From: Andrena cerasifolii
Lineage: Eukaryota > Arthropoda > Insecta > Hymenoptera > Andrenidae
Length of the DNA: 64,000 nt
NCBI RefSeq assembly: GCF_050908995.1
Contig: NC_135121.1
Coordinates: 5,394,001-5,458,000 of the forward strand
Reading direction: 5' to 3'
How positions within the stretch are numbered: position 1 is the first letter of the stretch; the number at the start of each line of letters is the position of its first letter. The position numbers and the translations under genes are program-made. Shown one piece after another: positions 10,001 through 20,471 of the stretch. The notes beneath the pieces are model-generated. The model did no database searches. It was not told the origin of the DNA and worked only from the letters and a program-made list of their open reading frames with translations.

Positions 10001-12793
10001 GATCTTACCGAGTTGTCGAGCCGTCCTGGCTGGCGATGACTCTGGGTCCATCGGGCCTGTCAGCACTTTCCTCTTGGGTGGCGTAACCGGGACAACAAAT
10101 GTCCCCTGCTCCTCCCATGGGGCCGTCCCGGGGAGGCAACCATACCCTCTCCCGCTCTCTTCTTTCTTTAAGTCCGCCGCTCTGACTTCAGAGCTTGACC
10201 TCTGCCTTCTTTTGGCCTTCCCGATCGGCTCGATAGAGACGTACAGGTTAAGCCGTATCGACTGGGCACTTGCCACTTCACCGACGTAAGTGCCAATGTG
10301 GGTGTTGTTGCTGATGTGGTTACCTCATCGCGACTCCCAGTATTCCGCCGCGTTCCTCCGACCCCTTGCTCGGGGGGGGGGGGGGGGGCAGGGCATGTGG
10401 CCTGAGACTCAATTCCTACTGATATTCCTCCAATAGTATACCGCGTACGGCCCTGGGTGCCGGAGCCTCAAAGACCGCCGTTATTCGATTGCTTAATTTA
10501 CGACCTCCCTATATCTTTGCGAGCACTTTACACGATCTTGGACAGCATTGATCTACATTCTTCACTTATTCTCTAAGAACTTTTTCTATACAGAGTATCT
10601 TAGTAATTGTTAATTGTAGTGCGATGGGAAAAAGACGATTCTGAATGCAAACATAAACCGAAATTGCAGAATAAAATTTTGTGATCGACTGTCGATACGA
10701 GTTCTGTTACGACATCTTATAAAATCAAAGGTTATTCTGCAAACCATACTAATTGCAACACAACGTCTATGATGGTGGACGTAACTCCTCTGACGTGGTG
10801 TATTGCTGCAGTTTTGATAAATGAATGCCCCAAAAGGTAGTAGAAGAAATGAATGTAAAACATTTTGTGTGTAAAATTAGTAGTTTATTCTTGACTGGAC
10901 ACTTTTCATTAAAGCTGTTACTACCTGGCCCGTTGAGTACCTACATGAGTACTCGGAAAGTACCCGAGAGAAATAAAAATATCCCCGGATGTTTTACCCG
11001 TATTATTATCCGGGTACGTACAATGCTTCGGGTATTTTTTATCTTTGTGCGGGCTAAAATTACTAATTAAACTTATTATTTTTATTAAAATATTTTTATT
11101 TTCGTACAAAAATAGCGATAAATTATCATTTTCTGGTAATAGGCAGCTATGTTTAGAATTACCATTATTTCCAGTTGATAAAAGCACACGTTCAGAATTG
11201 GCAGACGTTGCAGGAATACCTACATACATTTTAGTTAATTCTGCCAGTCTGGGGTATTTGTTTTCGTGCATTGTCTACCATTCTAACAGACATAAATTAT
11301 GATACATTTGAGTCTGTAGCGAATACATTTCAAAGTCTGAATTACTATCACCGCTAGAATTTGGAGCTAGGTATACAGAGTGATTCTCTCGCTAGAGTCC
11401 TCAAAGGCAATGCCGCGGGCAATAACGCGCCCCGCCAAGTTTCGGGGCCTTCGACGCTCAAGACCAGGGAGGCCACACAATGTTGCGTACTAAGAAGTGA
11501 CGAATCTGAAGTTCTGCATTTCTCGTTATTACCTAGAAATAATTTCCTAAAAAGGTACCTTCTACCTAGGGCTGCCATCTGTAAAATCATTAATCCAGAA
11601 CAGAGAGCATTAAAACACCGGACATTTCCACTTGAAACCCGGACACCTTTAATTATTTTATATATTAGGTACGATATACCAAAACAAAAAATTCTGCAAA
11701 TTATAGACTGTAAACGCAATCAAGAAATAAAGGGAAAGTATTTATGACTTTTTGAGCAAGCAGCATCGAAAAACCCGGATCACTACAGAAAATCCCCCCG
11801 CGACGCCCTAAAAAAGAGGACAAATCCGGGGAAATCCGGACGGATGGCAGCCCTATTTCTACCGAGTCGATAATTATTGCTTCACTGAGGAATGACCTGT
11901 TCCTGAAAGATGACTATAAGACTTGTTGGTGCCATTTTCAAATGTTTCACTAATATAGCATACGAGCAGTATGGGTCAGCAACCAGCAGACCGAGCGTAC
12001 AAGCCGATTACCTAAAACGGAGGGCACTTAGGCCTTTAACAGCTCAATATGAAATCAATTTGTAGTAACCGCTCTGGAGAGAACCTTGTTTTGTACAAAC
12101 AGGAATCCGGAAATATTTTTCGAATTCTTTAAAACACGACTTGTAGCGACATTTGAAAACTAAATATATGTTTCTAATTGTCATATTGTAAACACGATTT
12201 TTCTGACTAAAAGGGACTTCTTTTAGCAAGACCAGTTGTTTTCCGTTAAAGAGACGAATAAAACTGAGAAGAATAAAAATTCGAAATAAGAAGTTTTGAA
12301 TAAAGAATAGAATGTGATCCATTTAGCATGGAATGACTCACTGTAGTGCTATAGATAAACGATTAGCAAGTTTTCATCGAAGTATGCTATAAACTAATGT
12401 TTCTTTCGTCTGTTTCAGTTATCGGGCGAGATAACGTATGCTGACTTATGTTTAACTCGCCCAACAACTTTATCAACATTAACAACTGATACAAAGTTGA
12501 CGACGATAAGTGGAGATCATAGTTTAAGTACTATACAGAGTTATGGAAGTGGAATAAATATAGGTAGTAAACCATGCATAAAAGAAGGGACAATTTATGC
12601 CTGTATAGACCATAACTCTAAACCGTCGAAGGTTGACGTTTCTAACGCATCGTCATGTGCAATAACACCATTATCATCTAAGAGTACGTTTCAAGAATGC
12701 AACGTTTCAACAATAAATAGCAAACACCACCCTGCAAGAGAAGTTGTCACTGTTCGTACACCATTAATTTCGACCCAAGAAAGTTGTGTATAG
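1084..12793 (+). CDS. Sidestep-like Ig/FN3 transmembrane protein, 3' part (partial)
   Basis: Five exons end at a stop: 1084-1383, 3132-3431, 5239-5463, 8358-8518 and 12419-12793. All junctions are AG/GT and phases agree (exon 1 enters after codon base 1; exons 1, 2 and 3 end in phase 1; exon 4 ends in phase 0). Exon 1 is an Ig domain with cysteines in VICRVEAYPPP and DYGTVFCWASN. Exon 2 is a fibronectin III domain. Exon 3 has a hydrophobic helix (LLGGLIGVVTALLLVTIAIL) followed by a basic stop-transfer segment and DPDVVP-like tail residues. The last exon starts with GEITYADLCL, which fits an ITIM-like IxYxxL. In the Sidestep family several Ig domains precede one FN3 and a TM, and the proteins are ligands for Beat receptors in axon guidance. 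The upstream Ig domains and signal peptide lie before the window. Which Sidestep paralogue it is cannot be decided here. Introns are full of repeats. Confidence 0.85.
1384..3131 (+). other. Intron between the Ig and FN3 exons; no recognisable gene
   Basis: AT-rich, with two more GC-rich islands (about 1450-1620 and 2050-2610) that look like foreign repeat fragments but match nothing else in the window. The short open frames here have no domain. ACACCCTGTA near 3060 resembles the widespread mariner-type terminal motif, also seen near 20270 and 61880. Confidence 0.5.
3765..3890. repeat. Solo arm and tail of foldback family F1
   Basis: Begins with GCAGCGTCGCCGG, then the stretch (TTGGCGTTGATTGG, ACGTCACGGCGT, CACGCGCATGCG) that follows the foldbacks at 1-158 and 14105-14345. 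No inverted arm is present, so this is a truncated copy in the intron between the FN3 and TM exons. Confidence 0.65.
4126..4513. repeat. Foldback/MITE with about 110-bp terminal inverted repeats
   Basis: The left arm (from GGTCACTCAGCGGGGTC, about 4131-4245) is the reverse complement of the right arm (about 4389-4508). The 145-bp centre is AT-rich and noncoding. The right arm has a G run of 10. It lies in the sidestep intron before the TM exon. No convincing target-site duplication was found. Confidence 0.75.
4514..5238 (+). other. Rest of sidestep intron 3, no gene
   Basis: A stretch near 4655-4700 (TTCCATCTCGCTTTCG, GCAAGAAAGAAGC) is shared with the GC-rich repeat blocks at 32280-32310 and 42220-42250, so part of this is another dispersed repeat. 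The remainder shows nothing recognisable until the polypyrimidine tract and AG before the TM exon. Confidence 0.5.
5896..5935. repeat. Short hairpin (14-bp arms)
   Basis: TCGGACGCTGAGCC at 5896-5909 pairs with GGTTCAGCGTCCGA at 5921-5934, with one mismatch and an 11-nt loop. It stands alone in AT-rich intron and matches no other repeat here. Function unknown. Confidence 0.6.
6266..6637. repeat. Palindromic 372-bp MITE, copy 1 (family M1)
   Basis: The element starts CCCTGATAGCCAGATCTGG and ends with its reverse complement. Both halves (about 180 bp each) pair almost perfectly through the middle, so the whole element is one long palindrome. Related copies are at 18959-19333, 29733-30074 and, diverged, 25015-25252. 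Apparent open frames on both strands are by-products of the repeat. No clear target duplication, and it probably moves with a transposase supplied elsewhere. Confidence 0.85.
7310..7405 (+). repeat. Diverged copy of the arm sequence of the 14.9-16.4 kb foldback
   Basis: Short blocks here (GAGAGAATGC, AGTGTCACTTTC, GATACGATGAAAAATAAAGA) are shared, in order, with 16023-16085, in the right arm of the large foldback, and in reverse complement with its left arm near 15265-15345. This points to an older fragment of the same family. The open frame through it has no domain. Confidence 0.6.
7669..7925. repeat. pogo/Tigger-like MITE, diverged copy in inverse orientation
   Basis: Begins TA then CAGTATTGTTCCGTTATAAG. 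Its reverse complement matches the better-preserved element at 63539-63802 over the interior (GGTATGCTATTCGG, TTCTTTGCCGTCTTCTTTTAG). The right terminus is eroded. TA flanking and a CAGT start are typical of the pogo/mariner superfamily. Confidence 0.6.
8691..9333. repeat. Foldback element with tandem ~29-bp repeats in each arm
   Basis: The left arm has six units starting at 8694, 8724, 8753, 8783, 8812 and 8842 (consensus GYTACGAAAAGTAGCACGTTTG), a spacing of 29-30 bp. The right arm (about 9076-9333) carries about nine units in inverted orientation. The termini TGCGTTACGAAAAGTAGCA and its reverse complement match closely. The middle is AT-rich. The build is like Drosophila FB or Galileo foldbacks. 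It lies in the sidestep intron before the last exon. Confidence 0.85.
9490..10280 (-). pseudogene. R1/jockey-type LINE ORF1 (gag-like) remnant
   Basis: Open stretches on the minus strand (10276 down to 9905, then 9930-9724 and 9842-9470 in shifted frames) are rich in Lys/Arg/Ser/Glu, with the helical segment GKIAEIVNNLFILCKELV and a basic tail. This is the composition of ORF1 proteins of R1-clade non-LTR retrotransposons. At least two frameshifts separate the parts, and no zinc knuckles or reverse transcriptase follow. GC content is clearly above the flanks and a G run of 18 sits at 10371-10388. The family call rests on general resemblance. Confidence 0.5.
11050..11275 (-). pseudogene. hAT transposase C-terminal dimerisation domain fragment
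   Basis: The minus strand encodes KYPRLAELTKMYVGIPATSA, then NSERVLLSTGN and SCLLPENDNLSLFLYEN, which matches the hATC block of ZBED/Ac-type transposases (consensus YP-LA-LA...IPATSA-SER-FS-AG). Only this end of the gene is present. It lies in the last sidestep intron, antisense to it. Confidence 0.8.
11567..11855. repeat. hAT-type MITE, 289 bp, with 8-bp target duplication
   Basis: Termini TAGGGCTGCCATC and GATGGCAGCCCTA are inverted repeats. The flanks CTTCTACC (11559-11566) and TTTCTACC (11856-11863) agree in 7 of 8 bases, the duplication length of hAT elements. The interior (GGACATTTCC, CCCGGACACC, AATCCGGGGAAATCCGG) is noncoding. Confidence 0.8.
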
Positions 12794-14090
12794 GGATGCG
12801 ATTCTGACGCGCTGAATGTCAACGAATATTATGTTTGATGTGATCACACTGTGATAATATGCGCGTCTATCTGCTACATGAGGTTTATTAAATGTTTAAC
12901 CTGCAATAAGACATGTATGTTCTTTGGTAACCGATAAACGTATAAACGGTTTGAATTATTGAACAAACGTTAAATTGATAGCAAAGGCATGCGAAGGAAC
13001 AATGAGTTTTCTTGATATAAGTATGTAAAAATAAGAAAGATATGCGAAACGAATGTCAGTTTTCAAATTAGTCAAATTTTTCAAATGATATTGGTTAATT
13101 TATCAAAACGACTGATTTCAATATCTCACAATGAGTCTTAACACATCACACGTAAGACGTATCATTTCTCGTGAATGAAATCCACCAGTATATTGTAATT
13201 GTAACAAATTGTATCAATAGTCATCAGTAATTTAATGCGTATCATATTTTTGTTACATTAGTGAATTTTCTTTATGACTAAAGAATGAATTCGATGTTCT
13301 AAAGGTTTAAAGTGAACCACAAGTTTGCCGGTGTTAAAATGTTTTATACTCAACAGGAGACAAATCGTGGTATAAGCAGGCACGGAGCGGTTCCTCATGG
13401 AAAAATAAGACGAAAGTAAGAATAAATCTTTTTAGATAGAGGCGTGATTTCGAGAAAATTAAATTCAGAAATAGCTTGCATTTAATGGAGATATGGTCTG
13501 TCAAAATACTGTAAACGTTACCATGGCAAATAGTTCAAATTTCTTTATTTTATTACGTTAAAAGTTACTCGAAATGTCTCTTATGACAATTCTGTCAGGC
13601 GATAAATCCATGGCGACAATTCGATAAATGCAACCAGTTATTGTCGGGTAGATAGAAGGATCGACTTAGACGGTGGAGCCAGTTTTGGTTCTGAGAACCG
13701 CCACTTTCTACCCTTTCTTATCTGATCCGAACGTTTTCGAGCTCACAAGAGAATATCTTGAAGTGATAATCACTGACTTTTATGAAATTATGTAAAATGT
13801 AGTTCTCACAATAATATCTGACACGTACTTTTATTTGATCAGGCGTCAATTTTGAAACGATTACAACAGTCCTCAAGAGGAATAACTATTAGCTAGAGGT
13901 ACAAATGTTCCTATTGTTAGTTAAAAGAATATTATAACAATATGTTGAATAAATCTTGATATAAATTTCATTTTCGTCATAACTTGCTGTATAGATGATG
14001 TTCTTGTCGTCAGTCACTTTTGTACCTCTGCTTATGAACTTTGAGGGGTAGTTTCACGCTCCAAATATGCAAACGGGCCAAAATAAAAAC
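12794..14090. other. 3' flank of the sidestep-like gene
   Basis: AT-rich sequence with no coding signal, probably 3' UTR and intergenic DNA. An AATAAA at 13948-13953 is one possible polyadenylation signal. GAAAAATAAGACGAAAGTAAGAAT near 13400 is a short dispersed repeat also seen near 5675, 31665 and 44270. Confidence 0.45.
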
Positions 14091-14104
14091 ACTTGTTTCT
14101 TATT

Positions 14105-14345
14105 AATTATTGTTCGCCAAGCCAAGCCAAGCTAGCCAAACCAAGTGAGGTCACCAGCGTCAACAACCTATTTGTCGGTGACGCTGGTTGGCCGTGGCTA
14201 GCTTGGCTTGGCTTGGCGCTGGCGTCGGTTCGTTTCCCATTGTTTCCCACCTTGGCATTGATTGGTTTGACGTCACGGCGTCATCACGCGCATGTGTGGC
14301 ATGTTCCCCCTCCACTGCCCCCGGCACGTGCACGTATACCGCCTC
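14105..14345. repeat. Foldback family F1, complete copy
   Basis: Arms 14113-14165 (CCAAGCCAAGCTAGCC, GTGAGGTCACCAGCG) and 14176-14230 are inverted repeats. They are followed by the family tail (TTGGCATTGATTGGTTTGACG, CACGGCGTCATCACGCGCATG). Same organisation as 1-158. Confidence 0.8.
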
Positions 14346-14679
14346 ACACGATAAGATATTTCCCGGTAACGCTGGTTGGATCCAGGATTCAGCGGATCGA
14401 GTCTCCGGCCGAGTGGAGTATGTCGCGCCTCTTGGCCGGCCACATGCACTACCTTGATGCGGTGGGTCAGCTATTATTGACCGCTGACGTTTCACTGCAA
14501 TCGAATGACGAAGTGAAAGATTACCCCTCTGTTGATATGTCTAGGACTGGCCCGGCCAGCTTGTAGCTCCGGGAGCTGCTATTTTGGAAGCTTAGAGCCG
14601 CATAGCTGTCGGGAACCAGAATCCGTGAGTGTAGAGACTCCAGCATAATATAAAGGAGGCGACAAAGTTTTCCTCCTTG

Positions 14680-14800
14680 GGGCCCCCAAAAGAGTCAGTT
14701 ATTTACACCTACGGGTTCGAAACTGCACGTACGTTATTACCATTTTTCCCACCCATCATACGCCCGCAGTATTATTGGCTCCGAACTCGGCACCCGCATG
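14680..14800. repeat. Dispersed repeat shared with 26430-26530
   Basis: GGGGCCCCCAAAA, CCTACGGGTTCGAAACTG and ACGCCCGCAGTATTATTGG recur in the same order near 26430-26530 (GGGGCCCCCAAAAATCC, CCTACGGGTATGAG, GCACGCCCACATTATCG). Probably two copies of one nonautonomous element. Ends not determined. Confidence 0.5.
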
Positions 14801-14944
14801 ACTCTGGGAGTCACGAGCAACGCTCCAGCTCGCAAATTATCAGTTGGTCGGGCCTGATCTAGGATAAGGGTCGATGACAAATATGGGCATTATTTAAGTA
14901 ACAAATTATTTAAATGACGTATCAAATAAAAGAAACTTTGGTCT

Positions 14945-16395
14945 TATTCGTCATGAATAAGACTAACCTGAGTCAATTTTTAATCGAAACGCCATGATTG
15001 TGAATAATTCAATCATGGGGATTCAATCGTCGGCCATGATTGAATTACTTCAATCATGGGAGTTCAATCATGACTAACCGAACAATGTTCTCGTATTCAT
15101 GCGTACTTTAGTCGATTGAAGCTCGACTAACTTTGGCGAGCCTCGAGACTCGCGAGAGCCTTTAATCGAAGCCGCGCGAAGCCCGAGCCGAGCGACATTG
15201 TATCGTTCACCCGTCTAAACTGGCGCCTGGAGTTGCTCGGCGATGTGTCATCGATTATACGGAAAGTGAATTTCTTTATTTTTCATCGTATCAATATGAA
15301 AGTGACACTAATGGATTCATTGCATTCTCCCGATTAAATGGACAGAAAATAATTTAAATCGGACTACTTTCAACGAAACGGACTTTCAATTCCGCAAACA
15401 AATATTTCATGTAATTTCCTTAATTATGGTCCGAATTATATAATTTTTGGGGCCATTTTCATTGGGAATACATAAGGAATCGATTGGTAATACTTTTATC
15501 AACACTTATCAAAAACATGAACATTTTATCTGGCCCGTCGGTTTTATTGCTCTCGGCTGTCAACGGGCGGCCTATTAGGGCCCAAAGGCCCTCCTCGCAG
15601 CGAGGAAGCAAAACAGTGGGGGGTAGGTCTTTCCTGATAATCCAAGCCCAAAGACTTTTCAACAATCGGAAGGCTCTATTTTTTCCGCTGATTTCGACAA
15701 TGCGCGCAACCATTCGCGTACGCGGCTTCATGATGCACGAGGTCCCTCGTTGCGCGTCCGTCCACAGTCTACACATTAAAATCCTTTCTAGGGTGTTCTG
15801 TGGCGCACATTACACATATTTATAACCGTGCCTTAATAGCAACGTTGCAATTCTGCGACGTTGAATATACAAATTACTAACAAGAGATAGACTTATTTTA
15901 TAGAAAACACTTCAGCCAATATGGTAGTATTTTTTCGGATGTATAAAATCGGGACCTTGAGTCGAATTGAAAGCTCCGTTTCGTTAAAAGTAGTCCGATT
16001 TAAATTATTTTCTGTCCATTTAATCGGGAGAATGCAATGAATCCATTGGTGTCACTTTCATATTGATACGATGAAAAATAAAGAAATTCACTTTCCGTAT
16101 AATCGATGACACATCGCCGAGCAACCCCAGGCGCCACTTTAAACGGTGAACGATACAACGTCGCTCGGCTCGGGCCTCGCGCGGCTTCGATCAAAGGCTC
16201 TCGGGAGTGTCGAGGCTTGCCAAAGTTAGTCGAGCTTCAATCGACTAAAGTACCCGTGAATACGAGAACATAGTTCAGTCAGTCATGATTGAAGTAATTC
16301 AATCATGGCCGACGATTGAATCTCCATGATTGAATTATTCACAATCATGGCGCTTCGATTAAAAATTGACTCGGGTTAGTCTTATTCGTGAGTCT
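14945..16395. repeat. Large foldback element, about 430-bp arms
   Basis: The left arm (about 14953-15385) and right arm (about 15965-16395) are reverse complements with scattered mismatches. The outer ends are ATGAATAAGACTAACC and GGTTAGTCTTATTCGT. Next come several TGATTGAA...TTCAATCATG mini-palindromes, a GC-rich stretch (CGAGACTCGCGAGAGCC), then an AT-rich stretch shared with 7310-7405. The 570-bp centre (15390-15960) has no clear coding signal. No transposase found. Confidence 0.8.
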
Positions 16396-16399
16396 GGAA

Positions 16400-18950
16400 T
16401 ACAATTTTCATCTTTTAGTCGTACTCAATTTTTTATTTGAAATAATTTTTTGCCCATCTCTGGTTGATAATGGCCAGCGGTAATGCGCTTAGATACGGTA
16501 CGATTCCCCTGGTACATCGGGGTTGAGGTGTTACAAAAATGGGTCAAGAACAAAGGTCATGAGGCACATTTGCCGCCCCAATCTGCTGGAGTCGGTATCG
16601 CTTATATCTCTCGGTTTTTCCTCAAGTGTCTACCCGAGGTCCCTCGGACCAGATGGGATTTTACTATCGATTTCTTCTGTTCAAAAGCGCAAAATGTCGA
16701 ACTTTGAGGCCATTTTTCGAGGTGGTCCTATCTGATTTCGAAGTTAACAATGGTATCAATCAATTCTACTTGGCGAGATCTTTCCAATGGTGTAGAGCAA
16801 TCACTGCACGCCTCTTAAGCACTTAACATTGGCCTTCATTGTGCACTATAGGCTTATTTCTGTATGAGGAATCGTTTGGCAAGCAGGTGTACCACGATAT
16901 TACCTCTACCCCGTACAAAATATCTCTACTGTTTATGTACGGTGCATATATGTATACAGTACTACATATAAATAATAGTATATCTCAACTTTAATCACAT
17001 TGATTGAATTTATTATATATTTAAATGTAATTATTGTAGAATATATAATATATGGTTTGTTACTTTCAACGTTCTAATCAATTTTCCACGTTTGTAATTA
17101 ATTTTTATTTAAATACTTCCAATATATCGTTCTTATTGCCCTGTTGCCTGTTTATAGTTTTGTCTTTTCACATCGTTACATATACCCGAAAAGATTGACA
17201 AGAGTCGATTTTTATTTTCTTATATTGTCGTGAAATATGAAAACTATACGATGTGTTCGGGGAATATTCGTTTTACGTTGTTGAAATGTAAATAATTAAC
17301 CAAATTATGTAATTTTAAGAGAACCAACATCCGAGCGAACAAGTGCAAAATATTTCTTCGCTCCGCAGGTCAATAGTCAATAATATTTAAAGAATACAAT
17401 AATATGTATTTAGAGAAAAAATGGGTTAAACTACAGTTAAGTGGTTTTTAGAAGGGCATAGGATGAATCAAATGAAATCTTTCTAGGTGGATGCACTTCG
17501 AAAGTATGAAGCTGACCGTTGTTTTTCTTTTCTAAGTGAGAACATATGTGGTGTAAGAGCATGTACATAAGTATGCGGGTGAGTGTGGTTGATGCTGTCG
17601 TCGATTAACTGAAATTAGACGAAACAGTCGATACGGGTCAACGATATGCTGGCGCGTGTTCTAGCGAGCGGGCCAGAAGGGAGGCGAAGCGAGAATCCCT
17701 AGAGCCCGCTGACATATCTAATATAAATAGCGAGAATGACGAGTGCAAGGTATTAGCGAGAAATACAGTGAGTATTGCGAGTGGGTGAGAAAGAGCGAGA
17801 TAGAGTGGACAATATAATAAAATAAGATAGGAGTACTAGAGTTGATAATCCTGCCTTCCAAAAGATTCTTACACATATGTTTTCTTATAGCAGAATTATA
17901 GTATATTTTTTTCTAAATACAACTATCATAGGTTTTTATGGCCAGGCTCTAGTAGTTATTTGCAGAAAGAATAAATTGATAAGAAGAAATCATCACTCTT
18001 TTACTAATGTTAGCTTTACTTACAGAAAGTATATAATGTGACGACCATTTAAATCACATTTTCGTAATTAATATATACTAGTAACAATTATCTTACATTG
18101 TGCAATCTATTCAGTGTTATTTTCGCACTCTTTCATATTAGCTATTATAGGCAGAGCTTATTATCAGGGCATCAACGTATCATCGCGGAAGGTACTCAAA
18201 TAACACAGGATACACTACACAATGTAAGACAATCGTTACTATACTAACTGTATAAAAAATGAAATCTTTATAATTTCTATTGTAACCCAATGAAACGATT
18301 TGTACTGAGCTAAAAATGAATCCAAAACAGGCCATCAATCGAAAATTTTGTATGATGCTTATACAATGCTTTACGAGAATCATAAATGGATTGGTAACAA
18401 GCATGTGCTTACATGGTGTGACTACTAAAATATGAGAACTCTTACCGCCCCCTTCCTACTGTGCATGCCAACAATGTTCATATCATTTTGTAATTTTCTA
18501 GTTTAGTTGTAATAGGGTCAGTGTCGTGAACGCTGCGCCCTTTGAAAGAAGTTATTGTTCTGACCGTTCTGTGGAAAGATGTGTCATCTGAATTTTGAAC
18601 CAGGAATTATAATTAAATTTTTAATGACGTAGCAGGCATTCAAAAGAACACAGCGCAGCAATTCAGAGCCATATCTTCCGAAGGCTTTTACCACTGTTTT
18701 TCTTCATAGAAATCACAAATAAAATACTCCATAAACTCGGCCAGAGAGGATTTTGAAGGAGACTACAAAATTTTTATATGTAAAAGAATAAATTATTTAC
18801 AAAGAAGGTGCTATTCTGAATGTGTTAAGTATCCGTGATTGAGCCAAGAAGCGGTCGGATTTTATAGGCAGTTGTATGCCGACTATCCGAAGGACCACCC
18901 TCGTTTAGGGAAACAAAACGAAGCCAATGTCAAATATCCATTTATTACAT
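16400..18950. other. Intergenic DNA, mostly AT-rich, no recognisable gene
   Basis: Lies between the convergent sidestep-like and TKFC genes. 16480-16730 is moderately GC-rich with three overlapping open frames but no domain. 16900-17400 is very AT-rich. 17641-17800 has a two-helix hairpin followed by TATAAATAG (see findings). The frames at 18180-18404 and 18530-18900 have no recognisable product. Confidence 0.5.
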
Positions 18951-18958
18951 ACCCTGAT

Positions 18959-19333
18959 AGCCAGATCTGGACAGCAGAATCTGACGTCAGAACTGCAGCA
19001 GTCTGTGTCCGCATTTGGCTGCGTTCTGATGTGCAGAGCCTGAGGTGCAGTGCCTGATATCAGATGGACAGCAGATCGACAGCAGATCGACAGCAGATTT
19101 CGCCGTCTGCTAGGCACAGCAACAGCGCTATCTGTAGGCAATTGCTTGGTAATTCTGGATCTCAGATGGCGCTGTTGCTGTGCCTAGCAGACGGCGAAAT
19201 CTGCTGTCGATCTGCTGTCCATCTGACATCAGGCACTGCACCTCAGGCTCTGCACATCAGAACGCAGCCAAAAGCGGACACAGACTGCTGCAGTTCTGAC
19301 GTCAGATTCTGCTGCCCAGATCTGGCTATCAGG
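18959..19333. repeat. Palindromic MITE family M1, copy 2
   Basis: Starts with TGATAGCCAGATCTGG near 18956 and ends TCTGGCTATCAGG. The two halves are inverted copies. ATA stands outside each end, a possible 3-bp target duplication. It contains a small duplication (CAGCAGATCGACAGCAGATC) absent from copy 1 but present in copy 3. Confidence 0.85.
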
Positions 19334-19339
19334 ATATAA

Positions 19340-20390
19340 CTTCGAACGATTTCGAAGGTGGTTTGTACACGTTTAACTACTTTTTTTTATGTGATCTTGT
19401 CGAAGGAAAACTTTGATCTTACGTACCTCAGTCTTGAATGCGAATCTATTGCCTCCTGAGTGGTCAGCTCGTCGTTAATTGATTTGTGGCAAAACTTGAG
19501 TTGACCAAACAGCATGCCTGGTGTCAATGCACAGTTCCTTCCCTTGTGTCCTTAGCGCCTTGCTTAGAGCGGGGGTGCAATGATACCTACCATCTAAGAC
19601 AGGGGCGTCCAAACATTTTGTCGCACGAGCGACAAATAGAAGACTCTTATGGAGTGAAATATAAAGCGGATGGGATCAAATAGACGAAAGGAATGGCTCA
19701 CTTTTCAAAATATATCATTTAAAGTCTTCCCTCAACAGTTTGGAGGATGTCTCGAGCCTTGAGGATGCTCTAAGCATTGAAGAAGATTTCGAAAAGGGAG
19801 TAAGTAAAATACAACCTTTGTAATTATGTATACCTATCCTCCACGTAGAAAATATGTAGTTTCAAATTTTTTCAAAATTCGTTTTCGGTATATCTTCGAA
19901 ACGAAATATATTTAATTTGTCAATCTTAAATAATTTTTATATTGCAGGTTAACGAATTAAAAAAAATTTATGGATCCGGTGACTTCGTGAAGCACATACT
20001 GTCGGCGCTAATAGAGAACGACATTGCGTTGTGTTTCTGCGGAACGATATATTGATTATCATTTCGCTTTTGCTTTTTAAACGCGAGACCAACTGACAAA
20101 CGCGCTTGTAAGCCAACTGCCCTTCAATCGTTTGTCCGGGCTGCTGTTTTACGGAATATAAAAATGCTTATAACTGCATAACTAAACATTATCAGACATA
20201 TGCATATACCGACTTTTTTATTACTTTGGCAAGTAGAACTGATCCTGAAAAGATGTCCCAGATTTTTAGGAACACCCTGTATTTACATCATATTTTACTG
20301 TGATACGGTTTACTCGCTCTAATAGTATTAATACAGTTCAAGTCACCAGAAAGTTGAAGTTAGATAAAATAAACATACACCTTCAATAGA
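19340..20390. other. Spacer downstream of TKFC
   Basis: No gene recognised. CAGGGGCGTCCAAACATTTTG near 19600 resembles one end of a hAT element without a visible partner. AGGAACACCCTGTATTTAC near 20268 resembles a mariner-type terminus. The rest is AT-rich. Confidence 0.45.
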
Positions 20391-20392
20391 TC

Positions 20393-20398
20393 TTTATT
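20393..20398 (-). terminator. Probable TKFC polyadenylation signal
   Basis: AATAAA on the minus strand, 74 bases after the TKFC stop codon. A second AATAAA overlaps 20458-20463, only 9 bases past the stop, so the farther one is preferred. Confidence 0.5.
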
Positions 20399-20471
20399 AG
20401 TATCAGTATCGTTATAACATAACGTTACAAATCATTATATATGTAGTTCTGTATTGATTTATTAAATAACA

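Noticed and set aside
9724..10289. Plus-strand Pro/Ser-rich open frames as a host gene
   Set aside because: They are the shadow of the minus-strand LINE ORF1-like sequence, have no splice context, and sit in a sidestep intron.
10371..10388. G run as a regulatory G-quadruplex
   Set aside because: A single 18-base homopolymer that may be length-uncertain in assembly. No pattern of spaced G tracts.
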